A stretch of 64,000 nucleotides of DNA from JAOPZW01 sp963707695. GTDB lineage: Bacteria > Actinomycetota > Thermoleophilia > Solirubrobacterales > Solirubrobacteraceae. The stretch covers positions 1,112,813-1,176,812 of the forward strand of contig CAVPQY010000003.1 in assembly GCA_963707695.1 (NCBI GenBank), in the 5' to 3' direction. Shown piece after piece: positions 37,282-45,447 of this stretch (position 1 is the first letter of the stretch; each line of letters begins with the position of its first letter). A program made the translations under genes and the position numbers. The notes beneath the pieces were generated by a model. It was not told where the DNA came from, did no database searches, and saw only the letters and a list, made by a program, of their open reading frames with translations.

Positions 37282-38529
37282 ATGGGCATCGCCGCCGACC
37301 TGCGCCTCGAGGACGTCGACCTCGCCGACCACGACAACTTCGTGGAGCGCGTGCCGCACGAGATGTTCGCGCTCCTGCGCCGCGAGGACCCCGTGTTCTT
37401 CCAGCACGAGCCCGACGGGCCGGGGTTCTGGTGCATCACGCGCTACGACGACATCAACGCCGTCCACCGCGACTGGGAGACCTTCTCCTCCGAGACGGGT
37501 GGGACGTCGCTGCAGGACCTGCGCCCCGACGAGATCGAGGCGCGCAAGTCGATGATCGACATGGACCCCCCGCGCCACAACCAGCTGCGGGCGCTGGTGG
37601 CCAAGGGCTTCACCCCGCGGGCGGTCCGGGCCTACGAGCTGAAGATCCGCGAGCTCATCGACGGGATCCTCGACGACGCGCTGCCGCTGGGCGAGTTCGA
37701 CTTCGTCGAGCACGTCGCGGCGGAGCTGCCGATGCGCGTGTTCGCGGAGATGCTCGGCGCGCCGCAGGAGGACCGGCGGCACATCGTCGACCTCGGCGAC
37801 CGGCTGCTGGGCAACGCCGACCCGGAGTTCGCCACGCCCGAGGAGCTCGAGCGCCACCGCCACCTGCCGTTCTCGTCGCCCGTGGCGCTCGAGATGTTCG
37901 AGTACGGGCGCAAGCTCGCCGCCGACCGGCGCGAGCATCCGCGCGACGACATCGTCACGAAGCTCGTGCAGGCGCAGATCGACGGCGAGCCCCTCACCCA
38001 GCGCGAGTTCGACGTGTACTTCCTGCTGCTGGCCACGGCCGGCAACGAGACGACGCGCCACACGATCTCGAGCGGCCTGCTGGCGCTCATGGAGTTCCCC
38101 GACCAGCTCGACCGGCTGCGGCGCGAGCCCGACCTGCAGGCCACCGCGGCCGAGGAGATGCTGCGCTGGGCGACCCCCGTGCACCACTTCCGTCGCACCG
38201 CCACGAAGGACGTGCAGTTCGGGGGGAAGCTCATCCGCCGCGGCGACAAGGTCGTCACGTGGTTCACGTCGGGCAACCGCGACGAGGACTACTTCCCCGA
38301 CGGCGACCGCTTCGACGTCGCCCGCGCCCCGAACCCGCACCTCACCTTCGGGCCGGGCGGCGTGCACTTCTGCATGGGCGCGCACCTCGCGCGGCTCGAG
38401 GTGCGCATCGCCTTCGAGGAGCTGCTCCCGCGGGTCCGGTCGGTCGAGCCGGCCGGCCCGCACGAGCGCCTGCGGTCGAACTTCTTCAACGGCGTCAAGC
38501 GGCTCCCCGTGCGGGTGGAGGGGTCCTGA
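37282..38529 (+). CDS. Cytochrome P450
   Basis: A 415-residue soluble bacterial P450. The I helix carries ATAGNETTRHT, the ExxR motif lies in AAEEMLRWATPVHHFRRTA, and the haem-binding loop is FGPGGVHFCMGAHLARLE with the proximal Cys. The meander region YFPDGDRFDVARAPNPH is typical. AGNETTRH and the HHFRRTATKDV stretch recall the CYP124/125/142 group, which hydroxylates terminal or hydrophobic positions. It needs a ferredoxin and reductase; both are encoded at 49149-50581 under an identical operator. It starts 14 bases after the GS-like stop, so the two are co-transcribed. Confidence 0.93.
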   Translation: MGIAADLRLEDVDLADHDNFVERVPHEMFALLRREDPVFFQHEPDGPGFWCITRYDDINAVHRDWETFSSETGGTSLQDLRPDEIEARKSMIDMDPPRHNQLRALVAKGFTPRAVRAYELKIRELIDGILDDALPLGEFDFVEHVAAELPMRVFAEMLGAPQEDRRHIVDLGDRLLGNADPEFATPEELERHRHLPFSSPVALEMFEYGRKLAADRREHPRDDIVTKLVQAQIDGEPLTQREFDVYFLLLATAGNETTRHTISSGLLALMEFPDQLDRLRREPDLQATAAEEMLRWATPVHHFRRTATKDVQFGGKLIRRGDKVVTWFTSGNRDEDYFPDGDRFDVARAPNPHLTFGPGGVHFCMGAHLARLEVRIAFEELLPRVRSVEPAGPHERLRSNFFNGVKRLPVRVEGS

Positions 38530-38555
38530 GGCACGACCTCGACGTCGTCACCGTC

Positions 38556-39191
38556 GTGGACCGCGCCTACGCGGCCCTGCGCGAGCGGATCCTCTCCGGC
38601 GACCTGTCGCACCACGCCAAGCTGCGCCAGGAGGACCTCGCCGCCGAGCTCGGGGTGTCGCGCACGCCGGTCCGCGAGGCGCTCGGCCGCCTGGCCGCGG
38701 ACGGCCTGGTCGAGCTGCTCCCGAACCGGGGCGCGCGCGTGGCCGACGTCACCCCCGAGGACATGCGCGCCTCCTACGAGGCGCGCCTGGTCGTCGAGCC
38801 GGCCGCGGCCGGCCTCGCCGCCGCCCGCCGCGACGTGCGCGCGCTGGCGGCGATGCGCGCCGCGGTGGCCGCCCACCGCGCCTCGGCCGGCGACGTCCAG
38901 GCCGCCTTCGGCGCCAACCGCGACTTCCACCTGGCGCTCGTCGCCGGCGCGGGGAACGCGTTCCTGCGACGGTTCGTCGAGGGCCTGTGGGCGCGCCGCG
39001 TCGGGCTGCGGATCTACGAGGCCCAGCGCGAGTCCCCGGACCTCATCGCGCTCGACGCCGACGAGCACGAGACGATCGCCGACGCGGTGGCGCGGGGCGC
39101 CGCCGACGAGGCCGAGCTGCGGATGCGCGAGCACATCGCGGTCGCCATGCGGGTCCTCCTCGAGGCGATCGGCGACGATGCCGCCGCATGA
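38556..39191 (+). CDS. GntR-family (FCD/FadR-type) transcriptional regulator
   Basis: The GTG at 38556 opens a 211-residue protein. The winged helix spans about residues 1-65: RILSGDLSHHAKLRQEDLAAELGVSRTPVREALGRLAADGLVELLPNRGARV, the FadR-type signature. The FCD ligand domain follows, with metal-binding-type residues (RDFHLALVAGAGN, DEHETIADAVARG, REHIAVAMRVL). It lies between the P450 and the molybdopterin gene and is co-translated with the latter through an ATGA overlap. It is the best candidate to bind the TGGATACATTATCCA sites at 35815 and 49078, giving autoregulation and control of the distant ferredoxin operon. Confidence 0.92.
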   Translation: MDRAYAALRERILSGDLSHHAKLRQEDLAAELGVSRTPVREALGRLAADGLVELLPNRGARVADVTPEDMRASYEARLVVEPAAAGLAAARRDVRALAAMRAAVAAHRASAGDVQAAFGANRDFHLALVAGAGNAFLRRFVEGLWARRVGLRIYEAQRESPDLIALDADEHETIADAVARGAADEAELRMREHIAVAMRVLLEAIGDDAAA

Positions 39192-40270
39192 GCGAGCTCC
39201 GCAAGCGCCCCGACCTGCTCGTCCACGAGCGCGAGCCGCTCAACCTGGAGACGCCCCGGGCGGTGCTCGGCGCCGCGTCGCTGACGCCGGCCGACGCGTT
39301 CTTCGTCCGCGATCACGGCCCCGTGCCCGACGCCGGCCCCGACTGGCGCCTGGAGGTCGGCGGGCTCGTCGACGCCCCGCTGTCGCTCGGCCTGGACGAG
39401 CTGCGCGACGGGCGCTTCGCGCGTCAGGAGGTGACCGCGACGCTGCAGTGCGCCGGCAACCGCCGCGCCGCGCTCCTGGCCGTCGCGGACATCCCGGGGG
39501 AGGCGCCCTGGGGCCCGGGCGCGACCGGGACCGCGGTCTGGGGCGGCGTCGCCCTCGCCGACGTGCTGCGCGCCGCCGGGCCGCAGGCGCCCGCGGGCCA
39601 CGTGGCCGCCGTGGGCGCCGACCGCGCCCCGGAGGCCCGGCCGCCGCAGCCGTTCGGCGCCTCCGTCCCGCTGCGCAAGGCGCTCGGCGACGAGGTGCTG
39701 CTCGCCTGGGAGATGAACGGGGCGCCGCTGCCCGCGGCGCACGGCGCCCCGCTGCGCCTCGTGGTCCCGGGGTGGATCGGGGCCCGCAGCGTGAAGTGGC
39801 TGCGGCGGATCGTGCTGCGCGACCGGCCCTTCGACGGCTGGTTCCAGGACGTGGCCTACCGGCTGCTCGCTCCCGGCCAGGAGCCCGGGCCCGGCGTCGG
39901 CATCGCCCTCGGCGAGGTGGCCCTGAACGCCGACGTGCTCGTCCCGGCCGACGGCGCGACGGTCGGGCCGGGGCCGTTCGAGGTGCGCGGCTACGCCCAC
40001 GCGGGCGGGGACCGCACGGTCGCCCGGGTCGACGTCTCCGCCGACGGCGGGCGCTCGTGGCGGCAGGCCGAGCTGCTCGAGGACCTCGGCCGGTGGGCCT
40101 GGCGCCTGTGGCGGGCCGAGCTCGCGCTCCCCCCGGGCGCGCACGAGCTCGTCGTGCGCGCCTGGGACAGCGCGGCGGCGACGCAGCCCGAGAGCCCGGC
40201 CGCCGTGTGGAACCCGAAGGGCTACGTCAGCAACGCCTGGGGACGGATCACCGTGCGGGTGGCGGCATGA
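39188..40270 (+). CDS. Sulfite-oxidase-family molybdopterin oxidoreductase
   Basis: A 360-residue protein without a signal peptide. The Mo-pterin domain carries the molybdenum-ligating Cys88 in ATLQCAGNRR, preceded by PDWRLEVGGLVDAPLSLGLDELR and followed by RLVVPGWIGARSVKWLRRI. The C-terminal Ig-like dimerisation domain is GPFEVRGYAHAGGDRTVARVDVSADGGRSWRQAEL. There is no haem domain, so electrons must go to another carrier. The family oxidises sulfite or reduces S- and N-oxides. Its position directly after GntR (ATGA overlap) in a P450 operon is unusual; the substrate is unknown. Confidence 0.88.
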   Translation: MSELRKRPDLLVHEREPLNLETPRAVLGAASLTPADAFFVRDHGPVPDAGPDWRLEVGGLVDAPLSLGLDELRDGRFARQEVTATLQCAGNRRAALLAVADIPGEAPWGPGATGTAVWGGVALADVLRAAGPQAPAGHVAAVGADRAPEARPPQPFGASVPLRKALGDEVLLAWEMNGAPLPAAHGAPLRLVVPGWIGARSVKWLRRIVLRDRPFDGWFQDVAYRLLAPGQEPGPGVGIALGEVALNADVLVPADGATVGPGPFEVRGYAHAGGDRTVARVDVSADGGRSWRQAELLEDLGRWAWRLWRAELALPPGAHELVVRAWDSAAATQPESPAAVWNPKGYVSNAWGRITVRVAA

Positions 40271-40677
40271 GCGACGACGAGCCGCGCGGCGACGTCGGCG
40301 GCGGCGGGCCCTACGACCCGCGGCGCCCGCTCGACCCGCGCGACTACAGCCGGCGGACGCTGCTGGCCAACGAGCGCACCTTCCTGGCCTGGTGGCGCAC
40401 GGGCCTCGCCGCGCTGACCGTCGGGCTGGCCTGCGCGCGGATCATCCCGATCGTGGGCCAGGTGCGGGCGCAGTGGCCCTACACCACGATCGGCGTGCTG
40501 TTCGCGGCGCTGGGCGTCGTGTGCCTCGTCTACGGCGAGCAGCGCCGGCGCGCGGTCGACGAGGCGGTGCGGCGCGGCGACTACGCCGAGCCCGACGGCC
40601 GGGTGCTGGTGCTGCTCACCGTGCTGGCCGCGCTGGCCGGGCTCGGCCTCGTCGCGGTCTTCCTCGTCGACGCCTGA
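40267..40677 (+). CDS. DUF202 (YidH-type) membrane protein
   Basis: A 136-residue protein whose ATG overlaps the molybdopterin gene stop (ATGA). After a Gly/Asp-rich N-terminus comes the DUF202 signature RTLLANERTFLAWWRTGLAALTVGLA, with three predicted membrane helices (ALTVGLACARIIPIV, TTIGVLFAALGVVCLVY, VLLTVLAALAGLGLVAVFLV). Function of the family is unknown. It appears to close the operon that begins with the GS-like ligase. Confidence 0.88.
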   Translation: MSDDEPRGDVGGGGPYDPRRPLDPRDYSRRTLLANERTFLAWWRTGLAALTVGLACARIIPIVGQVRAQWPYTTIGVLFAALGVVCLVYGEQRRRAVDEAVRRGDYAEPDGRVLVLLTVLAALAGLGLVAVFLVDA

Positions 40678-40876
40678 CGGCGACCGATGAGTCCGTCCCC
40701 GCCTCGCCGTCTGAGGGGGCATGGGCGTGCGCGCAGCCGAGCGGGCGGGACCGGAAGGCGGGGCGCCGGACCGCGGGGCCGGGGGTCGACCGCCGCCCCG
40801 CGGTGCGGCTCGCCGCACCCCCCGACGCCGGGTACCGGCCGGGCCGGCGGGCCCCCGGGTCGTGAGACTCCACCGC

Positions 40877-42061
40877 ATGGCGGTCTCCGTCGCATCCGCG
40901 CACCTGGCCCCGGCCCCCGACGCCCCGGCGCTGCCCTTCGAGGGCGTCGACGTCCGGGCGCTGGCGCGGCGCGCGGCCGTGCCGGCTGGGCTCGTCGCGG
41001 TGGCCGCGGCGGCGCTCCTGGTCGCCGGCGGCCCGCTCCAGGCCTTCCTCCACGCCCTCGAGCGCGCCGTGCAGGCCGACCCGCGCTGGGTCGTCGCCGC
41101 GGGTGCGTTCGAACTGCTGTCCTTCGTCGGCTACATCGGCCTGTTCTGGATGGTCGGCTCCCGCGCGACGTCGCGCCTCGGCGTGCGCGCCAGCGCCTAC
41201 ATCACGCTCGGCGGCGCGGGCGCCACGCGCCTGCTGCCGACCGCCGGCGTCGGCGGCGCGGCCCTGACGCTCTGGAGCCTGCGCCGCGCCGGCCTGGGCA
41301 CCCGCGGCGCGACGAGCACGCTGCTGAGCTTCCTCGTCCTGCAGTACGCCGTGTTCCTCGGCGCGCTCGTCGTCGCGGGCGGCCTGCTCGCCCTCGGCAT
41401 CTCGGGCCACGCGCCCCTCGGCGTCAGCGCGGTCCCCGCCGGCGCCGCGGCGCTCGCGATCGTCACCGCGCTCGTCTTCGCGGCGCGGCGTCCGGCGCCC
41501 GCGGCGGCGCTCGCCCCCGGTGCCTCCCGCGCCACCCGGGCCCGCGGCCGCCTGCGCGAGGCGCGCGGCGTCGTCGGCACCGGCGTGCGCGACGGCATCA
41601 TCCTGCTGCGGTCCGGCGACCTGCGCCTGCTGGGCGCCCCGGCCTACTGGGCCTTCGACGCGGGCGTCCTGTGGGCGATGCTCCACGCCTTCGGCGCCGC
41701 CCCGTCGTTCGCCGTGGTCGTCCTCGCCTACTTCGTCGGCCAGGTCGGCAACACGCTGCCGATCCCGGGCGCCGTGAGCGGCGGGATGGCCGGCGTGCTC
41801 ATCGCCTGCGGCGTCCCCGCGGACCTCGCCGTCGTGTCGGTGCTGGCCTACCGCTCCATCGCGATCTGGCTGCCGGCGCCGATCGGCCTCGCGGCCCTGC
41901 GCCCGCTGCGCCGCACCGTCGCCGCCTGGGCCCGCGAGGACGAGGCCGCCGCCGGGCCGGCCGCGCCCGAGCGCGTCGCACCCGAGCCTGCCGCGGCCGA
42001 GCGCTTCCTGCCCGAGCCCGCCGTCGCGCGCGAGCGCGACGCCCTCGCCCTCGCCGCCTAG
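40877..42061 (+). CDS. LPG-synthase-like integral membrane protein (UPF0104/YbhN type)
   Basis: ATG at 40877 gives 394 residues with about eight hydrophobic helices. Family features are GAGATRLLPTAGVGGAALTLWSLRRAGL (conserved Pro/Gly motif), LLSFLVLQYAVFLGALVV, and GQVGNTLPIPGAVSGGMAGVLIACG near the C-terminus. This flippase-like domain occurs alone or fused to lysyl-phosphatidylglycerol synthetase domains; here the synthetase half is absent. A role in lipid or lipid-linked glycan translocation is a family-level inference. The last 45 residues are Glu/Pro/Ala-rich. Confidence 0.8.
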   Translation: MAVSVASAHLAPAPDAPALPFEGVDVRALARRAAVPAGLVAVAAAALLVAGGPLQAFLHALERAVQADPRWVVAAGAFELLSFVGYIGLFWMVGSRATSRLGVRASAYITLGGAGATRLLPTAGVGGAALTLWSLRRAGLGTRGATSTLLSFLVLQYAVFLGALVVAGGLLALGISGHAPLGVSAVPAGAAALAIVTALVFAARRPAPAAALAPGASRATRARGRLREARGVVGTGVRDGIILLRSGDLRLLGAPAYWAFDAGVLWAMLHAFGAAPSFAVVVLAYFVGQVGNTLPIPGAVSGGMAGVLIACGVPADLAVVSVLAYRSIAIWLPAPIGLAALRPLRRTVAAWAREDEAAAGPAAPERVAPEPAAAERFLPEPAVARERDALALAA

Positions 42062-42147
42062 CCGCCCCCGGGCGCGGCGGTGGACCGGCGCCCGCTCCGG
42101 GGGGCTGCCGCACCCTGGCGGGCAAGTCCCGGTGTCAGCCTCGGGAC

Positions 42148-42711
42148 ATGCCCTTCACCCGTCCCGCCCTCGTGCACCTGCGCCCGATCGACGCGCGCGA
42201 CGGCGCGGCGTTCGCCACCTTCGTCGGCCGGCTGAGCGCCGAGTCGCGCGGTCGCCGCTTCCTCGGGCCCAAGCCCCGGCTGACCGCCAGGGAGGTCGCC
42301 TACCTCACCGACGTCGACGGCGTCACCCACGGTGCCTTCGCCGCGATCGACCCGCGCACCGGCGCGATCGTGGGCGAGGCGCGCTACGCGCCGTGGCCGG
42401 GCCGCGCGGGGGTGGCCGACCTCGCGGTCACCGTGGCCGACGAGCTCCAGCGTCGCGGCATCGGGACCGCCCTCGCCGCCGCGACGGTGGACGCGGCGCG
42501 CGCCCACGGCGTGCACACCCTGACCGCGAGCACGCTGTGGGAGAACGTCCCGGCGCGGGCCCTCCTGCGGCGCCTCGGCTTCCGGCCGGTGGGCAGCGGC
42601 GGCGGCGTCGTCGAGCTCGAGCTCGACCTCGCGGCCGCCCCGGCCCGGCCGGGTCCCCTGAGCGCGGTGGGCGGAGCGTCGTCGCCGGCCGCGGCGGCGG
42701 GCGCCGCCTGA
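42148..42711 (+). CDS. GNAT-family N-acetyltransferase
   Basis: A 187-residue protein with one GNAT domain: VHLRPIDARDGAAFATFVGRLSAES, GEARYAPWPGRAGVADLAVTVADELQRRGIGTALAAATVDAARAHGV (acetyl-CoA loop Q/R-R-G-I-G-T-A) and ENVPARALLRRLGFRPVG. Its N-terminus resembles GNAT domains of acyl-CoA-synthetase-linked protein acetyltransferases (LSxESRxxRF). CAGCCT lies six bases before the ATG. Substrate unknown. Confidence 0.85.
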   Translation: MPFTRPALVHLRPIDARDGAAFATFVGRLSAESRGRRFLGPKPRLTAREVAYLTDVDGVTHGAFAAIDPRTGAIVGEARYAPWPGRAGVADLAVTVADELQRRGIGTALAAATVDAARAHGVHTLTASTLWENVPARALLRRLGFRPVGSGGGVVELELDLAAAPARPGPLSAVGGASSPAAAAGAA

Positions 42712-42753
42712 GCGCCCGGCGCCCGGCCTGTGGGAGGCTCGGACGGAGGACCC

Positions 42754-43431
42754 GTGCCCGACGCCCTGCGCCACGGACCGCGGAGGACCGCCGGCCACCT
42801 CGCGGTGGCGCTGCGACGCAGCTCGGCGCTGCGCCGCCGGCGCTGGGCGATCTGCGCCACGCTACTCGTGGCCGGCGTCGTCCTGGGCGGCTCGGGTGGG
42901 GTGCTGCTCGGCCTGACCGCGGGGGTGCTCGCGCTCGACGCGCTGATCCCCATGCCGGGGACGACGGTCGGCGAGGCCGACGACCGCTTCTGGCGGCTCG
43001 TGCGGCGGCGCGCCCGGTCGCGCCGGTGGCGGCGCCTGCGCGGGCGCCCACCGGAGACGCTCGAGCTCGTCGACGACCGCCGCGGCCCGCTCTCGGTCGC
43101 GGCGCGCCGCGACCTCGGGGTGCTCCCGATCCCGCTGCGCTCGATCACGGGCACCATCGAGGGCGCCAAGGCCGCGAGCTTCGACGGCGCCTTCCGCCCC
43201 GACCCGTCCTCGCGCTCCCGCTGGGTCCGGCTCTGGCTCGCGCAGGCCCACGACGCGCCGCTGCCGCCGATCAGCGTCTTCCGCGTCGAGGGCCGCCACG
43301 TCGTGCGCGACGGGCACCACCGTGTCTCCGTGGCCCGGGACCACGGGCGGACGACGATCGACGCCGAGGTCGTCGAGCTCGTGGCCCGGCGGGGCCGCGC
43401 CCTGCCGCCGGCTGACCCGCCGGCGGGCTAG
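42754..43431 (+). CDS. Membrane protein with ParB-nuclease-like C-terminal motif
   Basis: The GTG at 42754 has GGAGG just upstream. Residues about 20-70 contain a basic patch (ALRRSSALRRRRW) and a hydrophobic hairpin (AICATLLVAGVVLGGSGGVLLGLTAGVLALDAL). The C-terminal domain has LPPISVFRVEGRHVVRDGHHRVSVARDHG, matching the ParB/Srx-fold motif (GxxxRxxGHHR-type) found in ParB-like NTPases and DNA-binding proteins. Membrane attachment of such a domain is unusual. No parA or parS is nearby, so a role in chromosome segregation is not supported. Confidence 0.6.
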   Translation: MPDALRHGPRRTAGHLAVALRRSSALRRRRWAICATLLVAGVVLGGSGGVLLGLTAGVLALDALIPMPGTTVGEADDRFWRLVRRRARSRRWRRLRGRPPETLELVDDRRGPLSVAARRDLGVLPIPLRSITGTIEGAKAASFDGAFRPDPSSRSRWVRLWLAQAHDAPLPPISVFRVEGRHVVRDGHHRVSVARDHGRTTIDAEVVELVARRGRALPPADPPAG

Positions 43432-43440
43432 GTTGGGGCG

Positions 43441-44250
43441 GTGCTCCCCCCGGTCGTCGACGCCGCCCAGGTGCGCCGGCGCGCGGACGTGGTCCTCGCC
43501 GACGTGCGCTGGTACCTCGACGGCCGCTCCGGCCGCGCGGCCTACGAGGCCGGCCACCTCCCCGGGGCCGCCTTCGTCGACCTCGACGCCTGGTTGGCCG
43601 CGCCGCCGGGCGCGGCCGGGCGCCACCCGCTGCCCGACCCCGTCACGTTCGCGCGCGGGCTGGCCGGGCTCGGCGTGGGCGAGGACGACCCCGTCGTCGC
43701 CTACGACGACGCGGGCGGGACCGTCGCCGCCCGGCTCGTCTGGATGCTGCGGGCCACCGGCCACGACGCCGCGCTGCTGGACGGCGGCCTCGCCGCCTGG
43801 GACGGCCCGCTCGAGACGGCCACGCCGGCGCGGCCGCCCGCGCGCTTCACGCCCGTGCCGTGGCCGGCCGGGCGGCTGGCCTCGATCGACGAGGTCGCCG
43901 GCGGGACCGCCGTCCTGCTCGACGCGCGCGAGCGGGCGCGCCACCTGGGCCGGGAGGAGCCCGTCGACCCGCGCGCGGGGCACATCCCGGGCGCACGGAG
44001 CCTGCCCGCCCGCGAGCTGCTCGATGACGAGGGTCGCCTGCTCGCGACCGCGGCGCTGCGGGCCCGCTTCGCGGAGGTGGGCGTGGACGACGCGGCGGCG
44101 GTCGTCGCGTCGTGCGGCTCGGGCGTGACCGCCTGCCACACGCTCCTCGCGCTCGAGCACGCGGGCCTGGGTCGCGGACGGCTGTTCCCGGGCTCCTTCT
44201 CGGAGTGGAGCCGCGATCCCGAGCGGCCGGTGGCGACCGGCGAGGGCTAG
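43441..44250 (+). CDS. Two-domain sulfurtransferase (rhodanese / mercaptopyruvate type)
   Basis: A 269-residue protein with two rhodanese modules. The N-terminal inactive module shows VLADVRWYLDGRSGRAAYEAGHLPGAAFVDLDAWLA. The C-terminal module has LLDARERARHLG...GHIPGARSLPARELL and the active loop VVASCGSGVTACHTLLAL with catalytic Cys. Loop sequence C-G-S-G-V-T is that of 3-mercaptopyruvate/thiosulfate sulfurtransferases. GTG start with a TAGGTT box six bases upstream. It overlaps the convergent Zn-ribbon-like gene by four bases. Confidence 0.88.
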   Translation: MLPPVVDAAQVRRRADVVLADVRWYLDGRSGRAAYEAGHLPGAAFVDLDAWLAAPPGAAGRHPLPDPVTFARGLAGLGVGEDDPVVAYDDAGGTVAARLVWMLRATGHDAALLDGGLAAWDGPLETATPARPPARFTPVPWPAGRLASIDEVAGGTAVLLDARERARHLGREEPVDPRAGHIPGARSLPARELLDDEGRLLATAALRARFAEVGVDDAAAVVASCGSGVTACHTLLALEHAGLGRGRLFPGSFSEWSRDPERPVATGEG

Positions 44251-44543
44251 CGCCGCCGCGCCACGACGCGGACCTCGACGCGCGCGGGCCTCGTCGGGTC
44301 GCCGAGCGTGAGGAAGTCGCGCACCCGCCCCGAGCACGCGCAGAAGGGGCACGCCATCGCATCGGCCGGCGCGGCGCCGCGCGGCGGCGGCGCGACGGGC
44401 GCGTCGCAGGCCGGGCAGGCGAGCGTCCCCGTGGCCACCGGGGCGGCGCGGCCGACGCGGCGCAGCTCGTGCTCGCCGGCGAGGGCGCCGACGCGATCGG
44501 GACCGGCCGGCTCGGGGCCGCCGAGGCCACGGTGCAGGCTCAC
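44247..44543 (-). CDS. Small putative zinc-ribbon protein
   Basis: The GTG at 44543 gives 98 residues containing two CxxC knuckles (LACPACDAPV and MACPFCACSGRV) about 25 residues apart, enough for one zinc site. The C-terminal TRPARVEVRVVARRR is basic. It could bind nucleic acid or another protein. No family name can be given. The upstream limit is uncertain; the start was chosen to keep the N-terminus short and out of the intergenic region. Confidence 0.5.
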   Translation of the reverse strand: MSLHRGLGGPEPAGPDRVGALAGEHELRRVGRAAPVATGTLACPACDAPVAPPPRGAAPADAMACPFCACSGRVRDFLTLGDPTRPARVEVRVVARRR

Positions 44544-44684
44544 GGGCCGCAGTCTAGGCCGCCGCCGGGCGCGTCCCACCGGCCGCTCGCCGCGCACGCG
44601 GCGGACGGGCGGGCGGCGACCGCAACTCCGGGCCGGGGCCGCCGGTTGGGGGCGGCGTACCCCGACCAAGGAGCAGCCCCCCCC

Positions 44685-45371
44685 ATGCCCTCCCGCCTCT
44701 CCCGCCTGCGCGCCCGCCTGAGCTTCGCCAACGTGACCTCCGCCCTTGCCCTCTTCGTCGCCCTCGGCGGCACGAGCTACGCCGCGGTCAGCGTCGGCTC
44801 CGCCGAGATCCGGACTGACGCGGTCGGGGCCTCCGAGATCCGCCGCGACGCCGTCGGGTCCTCCGAGGTCCGCGGCAGCGCGATCGGCTCGTCGGAGCTG
44901 CGGGCGAACGCCGTCGGCAAGTCGGAGATCCGCGCGGGCGCCGTCGGCCGCGCGGAGATCGGCGTCGACACGATCTTCTCCTCGGAACTGGCTCCGGGCT
45001 CGGTCGGCACCGACGAGCTCCGCGACGGCCAGGTCGGCCTGGCCGACCTCTCGACGGAGGCGCGCACGGCGCTGACCCAGACCGACCGGGCGATGGTGAC
45101 CTCGGGCGGCACGCTCGGCGGCGGGACCGCCAAGCTGGCCACCCGCACCGCGACCGGCACCTACACCGTGACCTTCGCCCACGACGTCAGCGCGTGCACG
45201 TACGCGGCTACGCCGGCCGGCGTGAAGAGCGGGACGACGATCGAGGAGCCCGCGCCCGGGAGCGTCACGGTCACCCCGGCGACGAGCCCGGCGAGCGACG
45301 TCGTGGTGAGGACCTACAACTCGTCCGGGGTCGCCACCGACGGGCCGTTCCACGTCCTCGCCAGCTGCTGA
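44685..45371 (+). CDS. Surface protein with decapeptide repeats (Solirubrobacterales-type)
   Basis: The protein starts MPSRLSRLRARLSFANVTSA, then a hydrophobic segment ALALFVALGGTSYAA: a signal or anchor highly characteristic of secreted proteins in Thermoleophilia. Residues about 35-115 contain ten-residue repeats of the form (V/I)G-x-(S/A)-E-(I/L/V)-R-x-x-A, at least five in a row, then degenerate copies. The last 80 residues are a beta-rich domain with two Cys. The repeat likely makes a solenoid that carries the C-terminal domain away from the membrane. Function unknown. AAGGAG precedes the ATG, and a strong terminator follows the stop directly. Confidence 0.75.
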   Translation: MPSRLSRLRARLSFANVTSALALFVALGGTSYAAVSVGSAEIRTDAVGASEIRRDAVGSSEVRGSAIGSSELRANAVGKSEIRAGAVGRAEIGVDTIFSSELAPGSVGTDELRDGQVGLADLSTEARTALTQTDRAMVTSGGTLGGGTAKLATRTATGTYTVTFAHDVSACTYAATPAGVKSGTTIEEPAPGSVTVTPATSPASDVVVRTYNSSGVATDGPFHVLASC

Positions 45372-45415
45372 CCGCGGGCGGCGGGGCGGCGCTCCGGCGC
45401 CGCCCCGGCCCGCGG
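45372..45415 (+). terminator. Strong GC hairpin directly after the surface-protein gene
   Basis: An inner perfect stem GGGGCGGCGC / GCGCCGCCCC with loop TCCG (45383-45406) is flanked by an outer pairing CCGCGGGC / GCCCGCGG. Together they form one long stem of about 20 pairs beginning at the base after the stop codon. No U-tract follows, as is usual here. Confidence 0.65.
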
Positions 45416-45447
45416 GCGAGGTGCGAGGACGCCCCTAGAATGGAGGC

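Noticed and set aside
37282..38529. Direct assignment of the P450 to CYP151 (PipA/MorA)
   Set aside because: The neighbourhood (GS-like, GntR) recalls those loci, but AGNETTRH and the HHFRRTATKDV region look more like the CYP124/125/142 group, so only the context analogy is kept.
42754..43431. Chromosome-partition locus
   Set aside because: Only a ParB-like motif in a membrane protein; no parA partner and no parS-like site was seen.
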